In this document: piece by piece, positions 16,050-24,128 of the stretch
How positions within the stretch are numbered: the stretch's first letter is position 1
Layout: every line of letters begins with the position of its first letter
Assembly: GCA_963738025.1 (NCBI GenBank)
Contig: CAVTWA010000011.1
Location: 372,001 to 436,000 of the forward strand
DNA length: 64,000 bases
Origin: 20CM-2-55-15 sp963738025
GTDB taxonomy: Bacteria; Acidobacteriota; Terriglobia; 20CM-2-55-15
Direction of reading: 5' to 3'
Notes under the pieces: generated by a model
Told to the model about the DNA's origin: nothing
The model's input: the letters and a program-made list of their open reading frames with translations, nothing else
Databases searched by the model: none
Program-made: the position numbers and the translations under genes

Positions 16050-17211
16050 AGGAAGGGTATTCTAACAAAACCTCCGCCGACTCGAGCGAGGCTCTCAACG
16101 TAGACTCGACGTCCAGGCGGCTCTCTGACTTTTCGATTTCAATGCGATTGGCTTTCGTTTCCGGATGTTTGGGCACGAACAGAGAACAGCAATCCTGATC
16201 CGGCTGGACCGATATATTGTAAGTCCCGATCCGCCGCGCGATATCGATGATCTCGACTTTGTCGTCGCCAACCAATGGACGAAGAATAGGCATCGATATT
16301 GCCCTCGAGACGACATCAATATTCTCGATGGTCTGTGATGCGACCTGGCCGACACTGTCGCCGGTGACCAGTACCCGGGCCTTTTCCCGCATCGCAATGT
16401 GTTCTGCGAGACGCATCATGTAACGGCGGTAAAGAATGACACGCGTTTCTATTGGAGTGTCGACCATGATGTGCCGCTGCACCTCCGCAAACGGCACCAG
16501 ATAGATCTTTGATCGCAATGCATATTCCGACAGCAGCCGGCCCAACTGTCTGGCCTTTTCCTGGGATTCGGCGTTCGTGTACGGAAAACTGTGAAAATGC
16601 ACGAAAATCGGCGTACAGCCTCGTTTGATCATTTTCCAGGCCGCAACCGGCGAATCGATGCCTCCTGATAGAAGCACCACGACCTTGCCGCTGGTTCCGA
16701 CGGGCAGGCCGCCGGGCCCCGGAAACCGCTCCACGTAAATCAGGGCATACTTTTCGACGATTTCGATCCAGCAGGTCAGTTCCGCGTTCTCGAGGTCCAC
16801 ACGAGCCTCCGTGCGGTCCTTCACGTAAGCACCCACCTGCTGATTAATTTCCACAGAGGTGTGTGGAAAACTTTTATCGGCTCTGCGTGCATTAATCCTG
16901 AAGGACTTAAAGGAACGACCTTCGATCAGGGACCAGGCATTTTGCTGCAGGTTTTCCACAGGCTGTGGAGAACCCCAGGCTTCGGCAAAGTACGCGATAC
17001 CGAAGACCCGTCCCAGCCGGCTTTTGATCTCCGGTACATCCGCTTCCGGCGTAAGCGGAAGCAAAATCCGTCCCGAAATGCGTTTAGCCCGCTCGGCGCC
17101 GCAATCTCGGAGGACGAGATTGATGTTCGTGCAGAGCACATTTTCGAAATAGTCGCGGTTGCCCTTTTTCAGCCCGAGCTCATTGTAGTGAATGACAAAA
17201 AAACGATCCAC
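16021..17211 (-). CDS. thiI: tRNA 4-thiouridine synthase, rhodanese-less form
   Basis: A 396-residue ThiI with a ferredoxin-like plus THUMP domain (1-165) and a PP-loop ATP pyrophosphatase domain with LSGGIDSPVA (181-190). It activates U8 of tRNA with ATP for sulfur transfer and can also serve thiazole synthesis. The length and the C-terminus QPDQDCCSLFVPKHPE show it lacks the C-terminal rhodanese domain seen in E. coli, so another sulfur carrier is needed (inference). The start is GTG at 17211. The gene overlaps tmk by 29 bases. A long inter-operon gap precedes it. Confidence 0.92.
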   Translation of the reverse strand: MDRFFVIHYNELGLKKGNRDYFENVLCTNINLVLRDCGAERAKRISGRILLPLTPEADVPEIKSRLGRVFGIAYFAEAWGSPQPVENLQQNAWSLIEGRSFKSFRINARRADKSFPHTSVEINQQVGAYVKDRTEARVDLENAELTCWIEIVEKYALIYVERFPGPGGLPVGTSGKVVVLLSGGIDSPVAAWKMIKRGCTPIFVHFHSFPYTNAESQEKARQLGRLLSEYALRSKIYLVPFAEVQRHIMVDTPIETRVILYRRYMMRLAEHIAMREKARVLVTGDSVGQVASQTIENIDVVSRAISMPILRPLVGDDKVEIIDIARRIGTYNISVQPDQDCCSLFVPKHPETKANRIEIEKSESRLDVESTLRASLESAEVLLEYPSYATREVRQL

Positions 17212-17271
17212 TGTTGGATTATAGGCGTTGAAGAAGAAACCACAAGAAGCGCATGAAGCTTAGCCGCGTGC

Positions 17272-17651
17272 TTAAGCGATGCGGCCGCCCACAATGATGA
17301 CGGCCTGCTGCGCCATGCGAATGCCTGTTCCCGATGATCGTCGCGTTGAAGTATTTGTTGTCTACCTCGGGCCCCGCATCCGTATCGGGTACCCACGAAT
17401 CGATCAGCGCACGCACTTCGAGCTCGCTCAGCGCGATACACATGGACTCCAGCATGGCCTGTGGCCCCAACATCTGGCGGACCTTCTCGGCGACGCCTAC
17501 AGCATCGCCTTCGCCGTTCAGGAGATACACGGCCGTCAGCACCAATTGATCGAAAGATCACAGTAATTCGACGTCATCGTCGGGAATGATTCGGCCCTGC
17601 TGCTGAGGATGTCCAGGGCATGCCGGACGCCTAAACGAGATTAGGGCTCAT
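17272..17651 (-). pseudogene. Degraded small gene of unknown function, several frameshifts and one stop
   Basis: No single frame is intact, but conserved-looking segments line up in order on the minus strand. They are MSPN from the ATG at 17651, RLGVRHALDILSS in a second frame and GRIIPDDDVELL in a third. An in-frame TGA follows, then SFDQLVLTAVYLLNGEGDAVGVAEKVRQ and so on to YFNATIIG. The end GTGIRMAQQAVIIVGGRIA, with stop at 17272, is in another frame. Most joins are repaired by adding or removing one base in a short homopolymer. The segments are coherent protein, not noise, but I recognise no family. It lies between thiI and a phage-like cassette. An assembly-error explanation remains open. 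Confidence 0.55.
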
Positions 17652-17655
17652 TCTT

Positions 17656-17813
17656 TCACCCCCTTTCTTTGTATGCCCGGATCGCTTCGGCCAGATCCGT
17701 CAGATTGTTCGTGAGTTGCCGGAAGCACTCATCGGAGGAAACTTTGCCGCGGTAGCGGCGAAAGACTCTTCCGCCGCTGCCGCGGCTTACTGGCAGGGGG
17801 TCTGTTTCGACAC
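17656..17813 (-). pseudogene. Small gene of unknown function broken by a one-base deletion
   Basis: A GTG at 17813 with a Shine-Dalgarno (GGGAGGTGA) 6 bases upstream starts SVSKQTP and hits a stop within 10 codons. Adding one C to the run of five C near 17795 opens a ~53-residue protein with SRGSGGRVFRRYRGK, DECFRQLTNNLTDLA and EAIRAYKERG, ending at 17656. The Shine-Dalgarno and the coherent tail support a real gene with a missing base. The ATG of the next remnant (17651) follows 4 bases after the stop, and the holin-like gene ends just upstream, so all three sat in one operon. Function unknown. Confidence 0.5.
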
Positions 17814-17815
17814 AC

Positions 17816-17998
17816 TCACCTCCCGAGCGCGTGCCTGGTGAGATAAACCCAGGGCGCCGCCAGCGCGATCCAGGCTCCCTTCAGCCAGGACTGCCAGATT
17901 TCGAGCGCCCGGACGCGCTCGGCTATACCGGGAATCGCGTCAACTTTCGCGTCAATGCGCCCAAGCAGCAGGAGAATGTTTGCGTATTCGTCTGTCAT
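17816..17998 (-). CDS. Small coiled-coil plus membrane-anchor protein, phage XhlA/holin-like
   Basis: The 60-residue protein has an N-terminal amphipathic region (NILLLLGRIDAKVDAIPGIAERVRALE) and a C-terminal hydrophobic segment (WLKGAWIALAAPWVYLTRHAL). This coil-then-single-helix layout resembles phage haemolysin XhlA or holin accessory proteins, which help lysis. A Shine-Dalgarno (AAGGAGA) stands before the ATG at 17998. The similarity is of layout only; a housekeeping membrane peptide is also possible. The two broken small genes follow directly downstream. Confidence 0.5.
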   Translation of the reverse strand: MTDEYANILLLLGRIDAKVDAIPGIAERVRALEIWQSWLKGAWIALAAPWVYLTRHALGR

Positions 17999-18013
17999 TC
18001 GAGTTCTCCTTAA

Positions 18014-18052
18014 AACCGCAGGCGCGGGTTACCCCGCGCCTGCGGGCCTCAG
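18014..18052 (-). terminator. GC-rich hairpin downstream of the FN3 gene
   Basis: CGCAGGCGCGGG-TTAC-CCCGCGCCTGCG is a near-perfect 12-base stem at 18019-18046, directly after the FN3 gene stop (18057, minus strand) and before the holin-like gene. No long U-tract follows, so it may be a pause or processing hairpin instead of a full terminator. Confidence 0.55.
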
Positions 18053-18056
18053 ATGG

Positions 18057-18704
18057 CTAGGTGCACATCTTTTGCACTGAGGAACTCCAGTCGGAGAGCC
18101 CCAGTTTTCCGTAGGCACGGACCTGGAAGGTGTATATCCCTCCCGGGGTAAGGTTGTTGATGGAAGTCGCCGGCCTCGTGCTGGCAACCCGTAACGTGAT
18201 CGAACTGACATTGGCGCCGGCAACCGGAACCGGCCCGTACTGCAGTTCGTAGTTGAGGGCCTTCTTGATGGGTTGGATGGTCACAAGAAGCTGACCCGAA
18301 GCGCCCTGATCGACCGAAACGATGGTGGGAACAGCGACCGGCTGCGGTGGCGTCCGCTGGCCTGTTGCAGCGAGCATGAAACCACTCGATACGAAGGTGT
18401 TCATGTCGTTGTTGCAGGCTCCCTCGACGTAGTGTCCGAGGCTACGGTACATTGCGATCACTGTTGTGCGCCTCTTGCCGCGCAGCGTGGTGGCGGATTT
18501 GCCGCCATCCAGCTTCGCGGCCGAAGCAGCGGTGTATGCGTCGATCGCCGTTTTGAAGCCGGGCATATCGACAGGTGGGGTGGGGTAGGCCGGATTGTTG
18601 AACATTCCGTCGTGCACAGCGTTGAGGCGCTGCAGCAGAACCGGGTCCGACATCCGGTCCACTCCCAGTACAGGTTTGAGAATCACTATCTTCGCTTTTG
18701 ACAT
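18057..18704 (-). CDS. Protein with C-terminal fibronectin type III domain, function unknown
   Basis: The 215-residue protein has no signal peptide. The N-terminal half (about 1-115) is helical with polar repeats (NAVHDGMFNNPAYPTPP, ALDAYTAA-like). The C-terminal part (about 120-210) is a fibronectin type III fold: ALNYELQYGPVP, SITLRVAST, TSINNLTPGGIYTFQVRAYGKLGLSDWSS. Such folds mediate protein or sugar binding. It ends before a 40-base GC hairpin (18016-18046, GGCGCGGGTTACCCCGCGCC core), a likely terminator. Neighbouring phage-like genes suggest a structural phage origin, but it also fits acidobacterial genomic paralogues (inference). Confidence 0.7.
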   Translation of the reverse strand: MSKAKIVILKPVLGVDRMSDPVLLQRLNAVHDGMFNNPAYPTPPVDMPGFKTAIDAYTAASAAKLDGGKSATTLRGKRRTTVIAMYRSLGHYVEGACNNDMNTFVSSGFMLAATGQRTPPQPVAVPTIVSVDQGASGQLLVTIQPIKKALNYELQYGPVPVAGANVSSITLRVASTRPATSINNLTPGGIYTFQVRAYGKLGLSDWSSSVQKMCT

Positions 18705-18893
18705 ATTGTTGTGTTTTACCGTTAAAAGTTAGAGACATCGGCTGAGCTTTCGCGCTATCGCGCTCAAGTTCCACCGGGCCGCGTGAAAAAACAGGGGTCG
18801 ATACCTGCCGGCTGCCATTGCCGCCGGCAGTGAATCATCGACTAGAGAAGGGCGACCGACCTTTCCCCCAAACTGAAAACTGTTTTTGTCCGC

Positions 18894-19256
18894 TTACGCC
18901 GCAACCCAGCCCACGTAGCGCGCGACCTTCACCAACTCACGTTCGTCCAGGTGGCGGCAGACCCGAAAAATGCAACGTGCGACCTGCCGGCGCAGGTGCG
19001 TCATGGTTCGATTACATTTCGTTCTCGCCTCGTGGAGACAGTCCACAGCCACCGTTGATTTCGTCAGTGCGAAAAGGACAGCAAGGTATCTGTCCATTGC
19101 ATATCTTGCCGCGGCAATACTGACGCGCAACAGCCCCTCGGAATCGGTCCGGATGCCTAAGTCGTTCCGCTTTTCCTCCAGGACGGTGGCGATTGCCTGT
19201 GCGAGCGCCACCAGTTCATCTGCATCTTGAGGTAACGGATTCGTGTTCGTGCTCAT
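18894..19256 (-). CDS. Small hypothetical protein, basic and helical
   Basis: A 120-residue protein starting MSTNTNPLPQDADELV. The Shine-Dalgarno AAAGGA stands 6 bases before the ATG at 19256. The body is largely helical (ELVALAQAIATVLEEKRNDLGI) with a Cys/Arg-rich second half (HLRRQVARCIFRVCRHLDERELVK) and no known motif. An open frame runs upstream to 20003 only because the 21-bp array has no stops in that frame; those residues are not part of the gene. The tandem array begins about 210 bases upstream of the start, so it could act on this gene. I do not recognise a family. Confidence 0.6.
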   Translation of the reverse strand: MSTNTNPLPQDADELVALAQAIATVLEEKRNDLGIRTDSEGLLRVSIAAARYAMDRYLAVLFALTKSTVAVDCLHEARTKCNRTMTHLRRQVARCIFRVCRHLDERELVKVARYVGWVAA

Positions 19257-19469
19257 GATCATTCCTTTCAACTCCATCGTTGTGCCTCTTTTTCGGCCCA
19301 TACTTATATAAATCCCCGCAGAACGGAAAGTGACTGAAACATTTTTTAAGTTGCTGAAGTGGAATGGCTTATTGCGACGCAAAACCGACGGTGTTTCGTC
19401 GGAAGCCAGTTTTTTGCAAATCGCAAGTTGGTCCGTTGCAGCTTTGCGACCCGGGAAGGAGGAGAACGC

Positions 19470-19931
19470 GCGATAGTTATCAAAGCCCGCGTGACACGCG
19501 TCACGACGCCTATGACAGTTATCAAAGTTCGTATGATAGTTATCACGACGACTTTGATAGTTATCAAAGCCCGCGTGACAGTTAACACGACGCCTATGAT
19601 AGTTGTCAAAGTCCGTATGACAGTTATCACGGCGACTTTGATAGTTATCAAAGCCCGCATGACAGTTAACACGACGCCTATGATAGTTGTCAAAGTCCGT
19701 ATGATAGTTATCACGGCGACTTTGATAGTTATCAAAGTCCCGGTGACAGTTATCACAGCGACTTTGATAGTTATCAAAGCCCGCGTGACAGTTATCACGA
19801 CGCCAGTGATAGTTATCAAAGCCCGTGTGACAGTTATCAGGGCGACTTTGATAGTTATCAAAGTCCCGGTGACAGTTATCACGGCGCCGATGATAGTTAT
19901 CAAAGGCCCGAAGACAGTTGTCACGAGGTCC
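19470..19931. repeat. Tandem array: 22 units of 21 bp, alternating palindromes
   Basis: Starting at 19470, 22 units of exactly 21 bp run to 19931 without a break. Two unit types alternate: TTGATAGTTATCAAAG plus a 5-base spacer, and GTGACAGTTATCAC plus a 7-base spacer. Their cores CTTTGATA-GT-TATCAAAG and GTGACA-GT-TATCAC are palindromic about a 2-base centre. Units 5-8 and 9-12 form two 84-bp copies differing at two positions. No frame codes for a recognised protein; the period, a multiple of 3, just keeps frames open. The 21-bp spacing equals two turns of B-DNA, so bound dimers would line up on one face. Operator, iteron or partition-site roles are possible. Confidence 0.9.
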
Positions 19932-20084
19932 GATAGTTATGTGGCGCGCAGGGACATTGCTTTGGCGAGCGCGATGGTGATTTGCGGCAAGGAAGCGTGC
20001 CAAAACCCCGTACTGTGCAATAACTCAATCTGATTGAAATGATTGGAGTGAGAGGCGGCACTCCGGGCGATAATTTCCAGCGCC

Positions 20085-21169
20085 ATGCGCACTCGATTCG
20101 ATCCACTTTCCTTTCTCGTTGTGTCCCTCGCCGGTTGGCTCAACCAACATCAACACCATGTCATCGCATATTTAATGGAGGAAAATCGAGTTCCTTCGAG
20201 AACAGATTGGTGATCGAAGAATGCGTTTCAACGATGACCAGCGTGGCCGGCTGGCAGCGAAGGCAAAGAAAGTGGCCCGAAAGATTCTCGGTGAGGTCGC
20301 CACTATCGTGACTCCCGAGACTCTGTTGGCGTGGCATCGAAGATTGATCGCCCAGAAGTACGACGGGAGTGTGAACCGTGCGCCCCGGACGACCACGAAC
20401 CGCTGCCGAGATCGTTGCGTTGGTTACTCGAATGGCAGAGGAGAATCGAAGCTGGGGCTATCGTCGAATTCAGGGAGCGCTGTCCAATCTTGGCCACCTT
20501 CTTGCGTTTAAGACCATTGTCAACATTCTAAAGGAGCACGGCATTGAGCCGGCGCCGGAGAGAAGTCGAAAAACAACGTGGAAAGAATTCATCACCCGGC
20601 ATTGGGCCCAGATCGTGGCATCGGACTTTTTCACGGTCGAGGTGTGGGACGCCGACTGGCTTGAAGCGCTTTATCGTTCTTTTCTTCATAGAACTCTCCA
20701 CACGACGAGTCGAGATCGGAGGAATTGGACGGGAATGCCAACGGATTATGGATGGCGCAGATTGCGCGTACCATCACGGATGATGTGAAGGGCTTCTTCA
20801 AAGGAAAGCGGTATCTGATTCAGATCGCGATCCGTTATACACACACGAGTTCCTGAGAGCATGTTGGCCGATGCCGGAATCGAAACTGTGAAGCTGCCTC
20901 CGAGATCCCCAAATTTGAATGCCTACGCGGAGCGTTTTGTAAGAAGCATCAAGGAGGAGTGTTTGGAACAGATGATTCTCTTCGGCGAAGATGCGTTGCG
21001 GAACAGCATTCGCGAATTCCTGGACCATTTTCACCAAGAACGCAATCATCAAGGCTTGCGAAACCGATTGATCAGTCCGATCAACGCAGCCGTCAACAGC
21101 GAAGGAAGGGATCGAACGCCGAGAACGACTATAGGCGGTTTGCTGAATTACTATTACAGGGCGGCGTAA
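20085..21169 (+). pseudogene. Integrase-core (DDE) transposase, family A, multiply frameshifted
   Basis: Starting at ATG 20085 (MRTRFDPLSFLVV), pieces of one ~350-residue integrase-core transposase follow in order across frames. They are LAGWLNQHQHHVIAYLMEEN, LREQIGDRRMRFNDDQ, RRPGRPRTAAEI-like, SWGYRRIQGALSNLG, HWAQIVASDFFTVEVW, TGLKRFIVLFFIELSTRR, DRDPLYTHEFL and NAYAERFVRSIKEECLEQM, ending NYYYRAA at 21169. At least five single-base shifts of both signs separate them. The DDE residues survive (ASDFF, DRDP, AERF). The element is dead. No terminal inverted repeats or target duplication were identified. The same family leaves a tail at 28465-28717. Confidence 0.85.
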
Positions 21170-21450
21170 GGATCGGACTCTTGTTACCGACTGCAGCCGC
21201 TATATAGATCCATTGGGATGCTCGCTTAATGGCGATCGGCGCTTACAAGGCCAGATGGTCCGACATGTTGTGGCGATGTTTCGCGTGAGGCCCGCTGAAC
21301 CCCATCAAGTGGCGCACATTCGTGCGTACGACCGATTCCCGCCACGCTCTGCGGTCTATCGCAATCTCATCAAGCGAAACCTTGATGCCTCCATCTCCGT
21401 AATCCGCGTAATCCGTGACTAAGACTTCCCTTGGTTTCCTTGTATTTAAC

Positions 21451-22287
21451 CTACTTCTTGTTGACGCCGCCAGCGGGATTTCTGATGTTCTCGTTAAAGG
21501 AGTTTTCGTCCATCGGGGCGAAGATGATTTCCAGGAGTTCACCGCTGGGCGTACCCTTCGGTTGGAGCTTGAACATCTTCCTGTCGCTCACCCACGGCTT
21601 CGTGTATGTCTTCGGGTCGTCAAACTTTACCGTTAGTTCCAGATTGTCGCGGTCCAGGCGGTGCCAGCGTTCCTCGACGCGCAAATCATCGCTAAACGGG
21701 TTACCCCAGCCATCGAGCCATTCTCTGGAGTCCAGCCCGGCTGTTTCGACGACGAATGTATCCCCCTCCCATTTGCCGACTGAATATCCGTACCAAAAAG
21801 GGCCAATGTTCTCGGGAATTTGTCTGCCATCCGTCCATATTTGACGCCAGTGGTTTCCCCATTCGAACACTTGCAGCATCTGGTCGGGAAGCTGAACGAA
21901 GCTGATCCGGTCTACGCCGTAAACGAGAGTGCGTAGCAAGCCGGGAGGATTCGCATCTCCGATTGGGTCATTTGCCTTTGCCGGAACAATGGCTCTCGGT
22001 CCCAAAGCGGGATGGTTCGCTTGCATCTTCGCCAGTCCCTCGGCTGTCATAGAAGGGAGCTCGGCGCTCCATTGACTTACGGCAGCGCTGCCACGACCGC
22101 CGCCGTTGCCGGATATCAGCCAGATTCCGCTCAGGTCATGCGGGTCATGTGGCGGACTGGGCACGGCAGCGTTGCCTCTTGCAGCGGCTCCTCGCTGACC
22201 CGCTTGAGCGAGTTCCACCGACGAAAACAACATCATCGCCAACACTGACGCGGCGAGTGAACCCATGACGCGATTCCGCATTTTCAA
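21451..22287 (-). CDS. Secreted protein of unknown function, acidobacterial conserved family
   Basis: The 278-residue protein has a signal peptide (MKMRNRVMGSLAASVLAMMLFSSVELAQA, cut about 29). A mature region follows with PHDPHDLSGIWLISGNGGG, then FEWGNHWRQIWTDGRQIPE, GPFWYGYSVGKWEGDTFVVET, DDLRVEERWHRLDRDNLELTV and DDPKTYTKPW. Proteins with this pattern occur in many copies in Acidobacteriota and related soil bacteria; no catalytic motif is known to me. It is the last of the minus-strand set with DUF6152, cytochrome and TonB receptor, and all four products would enter the periplasm. Confidence 0.75.
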   Translation of the reverse strand: MKMRNRVMGSLAASVLAMMLFSSVELAQAGQRGAAARGNAAVPSPPHDPHDLSGIWLISGNGGGRGSAAVSQWSAELPSMTAEGLAKMQANHPALGPRAIVPAKANDPIGDANPPGLLRTLVYGVDRISFVQLPDQMLQVFEWGNHWRQIWTDGRQIPENIGPFWYGYSVGKWEGDTFVVETAGLDSREWLDGWGNPFSDDLRVEERWHRLDRDNLELTVKFDDPKTYTKPWVSDRKMFKLQPKGTPSGELLEIIFAPMDENSFNENIRNPAGGVNKK

Positions 22288-22323
22288 ACTCCTCCAAACA
22301 TGTCTGGTTCCTGGAACGTGTCC

Positions 22324-22736
22324 CTACTGCTTTTGGTCGCTAGCCGTTGACTGACTCTCGTTGGCCACCGGTTTTGGAAGCTCTTTCCCATTCAGGTCCC
22401 CGCACACGGAATACACTCACCCACGGGTGCGCCAGTACGGGATGGATGCACACTAACAGTGACCTGGTCGCCGGGCTTAAATTGACGATTGGTCCAGCCC
22501 TGCCTGATCATGACGCCCGGACTGCTCATCTCAAGCCCCCAACGCACAGTGTTCCCCTTATCATCGGTGACGGCTAAATACAGTTGGGAATGCGGGTTTT
22601 TCCACGCGAATTCCAGGACGGTACCCGTCACAGGGACCCATTTATCCTGGTCGTATGAAATTCCGGTTCCGTGATGCCCGAGGGTCGGGATTGAAACCAG
22701 AATGAGGCCAATAATAGTCAGGGAAGTGATTCTCAT
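22324..22736 (-). pseudogene. DUF6152-like periplasmic protein, frameshifted near its C-terminus
   Basis: From the ATG at 22736 a signal peptide (MRITSLTIIGLILVSIPTLG) and a family-typical body follow: VTGTVLEFAWKNPHSQLYLAV, WGLEMSSPGVMIRQGW, FKPGDQVTVSVHPSR. The frame then stops at 22392. One extra G in the run of four G near 22400 would continue it into LNGKELPKPVANESQ and end at 22324, as in related proteins of ~135 residues. As written the last ~22 residues are lost. Either a recent pseudogene or a homopolymer miscall. It lies between the cytochrome and the secreted DUF gene. Confidence 0.65.
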
Positions 22737-22882
22737 TCAAATACCTCCAAAGAGATGCCGATGTTTGCCGTAATCGGCAAATTTCATATCATACAAACCG
22801 CTTTAACACAAAGACACCAAGGACCAAAGAAAGCCGGCATCAAATGCTTTCCTGATGTCTCGGTGTTTAACCATCAGTCACG

Positions 22883-24064
22883 CTACTTCGCGGTGGGTTC
22901 AGGCTGCGCCGCGGGCGCAGGTCTGACAAATCTCGCGTTATCTATCGCTACGTTCGGTTGCACTTCGGTTAGTTCGGTGGATGTTTGCCCGTCGGTCCAT
23001 GTCACCGTCCAGTGAAAGGGCAACTGGACGCCGGCGACCTCACGATAGTCATCATAGTCAATCTGGGTGGGAGTTCGACCCACCGGCGATTCCGAATAAT
23101 GAACCATTCGCACTAACAGCCCGGACTTGGAATCGAAATACAGCTTTACGGGAGGTTGGCCAGCGGCGGTGCCCTGCAGAACCTGGACATCACGGTCCTC
23201 AATGGTTGTCAAGCCGACCCGCCATTGGCTGAACGCTTGTTTAACCTGCGTGGGAAAAGACAGCATCGCCTCAATTTTCGCCAAGTTCAGATTTCCTCCC
23301 GTCAATGCCATTAATGGCACTGGCTTATCCGGCGCGGCAATCCAACCGTCGCGGCCATCGTAAGTCCTAACGCTGTCTTCGACGCTGCCTGCGAGGCGCA
23401 TATGAACGATCGTCGTGCGCTGAGCCGGAGCTTTGGCGAAAATCTCAAGAGGAAATTCCTGATGATCGGTGTCATATCCCGAATACGTGCCCTTAGCGGT
23501 GAAGCTGGTAATATTCCCGAGACGCTGCGTTCCACCGAGCGCCTGGAGATACTTGTCAAAGACTTCGTCGGCGGTAGGGAGGCCGGTCCGCGCGAGAATT
23601 TCAATTTCGTTCGGATCTTCCAACGGCGAACCATACTGCGCAGCAAGACTCGGTACAACTTTGGGACGCTGATCACCGCGATGGCAGGTATAACAGGTCA
23701 GAGCCCGCGCTCCGCCGAAGTTACTTTTGTTCATGGCGCCCACCATCGTAATCATCCGACGAGCAGTTTGCTTAATCGGCGTGTCGTCCGCAAAATGCGC
23801 CCAATTGCCTTCGCTCTGCGGCGTATGGCAGTCAACGCAGTTCAAGCCAAGAGAGGCAGCAAAGAATCCCATCGTGTCCATAAATTCATCTACCGGGATT
23901 CCCTTGAGGACCTGGACGTTGGTGAAGACCTGTTCCGCCATCGGGGCCTTCTGTTGCGGAGCGGCTTGAGGTGTTGCCGGCGAAACGCCGAGCAGGCACG
24001 CTACGGCCACGTGAAATACAAAGACACCAAGGCACAAAGCCAGGAAAGCCGGCGAACGAAGCAT
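22883..24064 (-). CDS. Di-haem c-type cytochrome fused to a LolA-like domain
   Basis: This 393-residue exported protein has a signal or anchor helix (FLALCLGVFVFHVAVACLLG). A cytochrome part follows with two haem sites, CVDCH (76-80) and CYTCH (124-128), in the reaction-centre-cytochrome-like layout common in Acidobacteriota. Residues about 165-385 resemble an outer-membrane lipoprotein sorting (LolA/LolB-like) fold (VFDKYLQALGGTQRL, TYDGRDGWIAAP, KLYFDSKSGLLVRM, YDDYREVAGVQLPF). I used ATG 24064; the frame extends to 24118. The TonB receptor gene ends 64 bases upstream on the same strand. It probably relays electrons in the periplasm, but partner and substrate are unknown. Confidence 0.85.
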   Translation of the reverse strand: MLRSPAFLALCLGVFVFHVAVACLLGVSPATPQAAPQQKAPMAEQVFTNVQVLKGIPVDEFMDTMGFFAASLGLNCVDCHTPQSEGNWAHFADDTPIKQTARRMITMVGAMNKSNFGGARALTCYTCHRGDQRPKVVPSLAAQYGSPLEDPNEIEILARTGLPTADEVFDKYLQALGGTQRLGNITSFTAKGTYSGYDTDHQEFPLEIFAKAPAQRTTIVHMRLAGSVEDSVRTYDGRDGWIAAPDKPVPLMALTGGNLNLAKIEAMLSFPTQVKQAFSQWRVGLTTIEDRDVQVLQGTAAGQPPVKLYFDSKSGLLVRMVHYSESPVGRTPTQIDYDDYREVAGVQLPFHWTVTWTDGQTSTELTEVQPNVAIDNARFVRPAPAAQPEPTAK

Positions 24065-24128
24065 GTGGTGCCGCCTTTCCTGGCACCTTTTTGTCTTGGT
24101 CTCTCTGTGTTTAATCATAACGCGCAGC

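Noticed and set aside
19470..19931. CRISPR array
   Set aside because: Units are 21 bp with no unique spacers and they alternate between two palindromes; no cas gene is seen.
18894..20003. 369-residue protein with D/N/Y/C heptad repeats
   Set aside because: The repeats come from the 21-bp array; the real gene begins at 19256 with a Shine-Dalgarno.
19359..20033. A 224-residue open frame full of VIKARVTV-like repeats
   Set aside because: The frame is open only because the 21-bp period is a multiple of 3 with no stops. Both strands show open frames across the array and codon-position variation is not coding-like.
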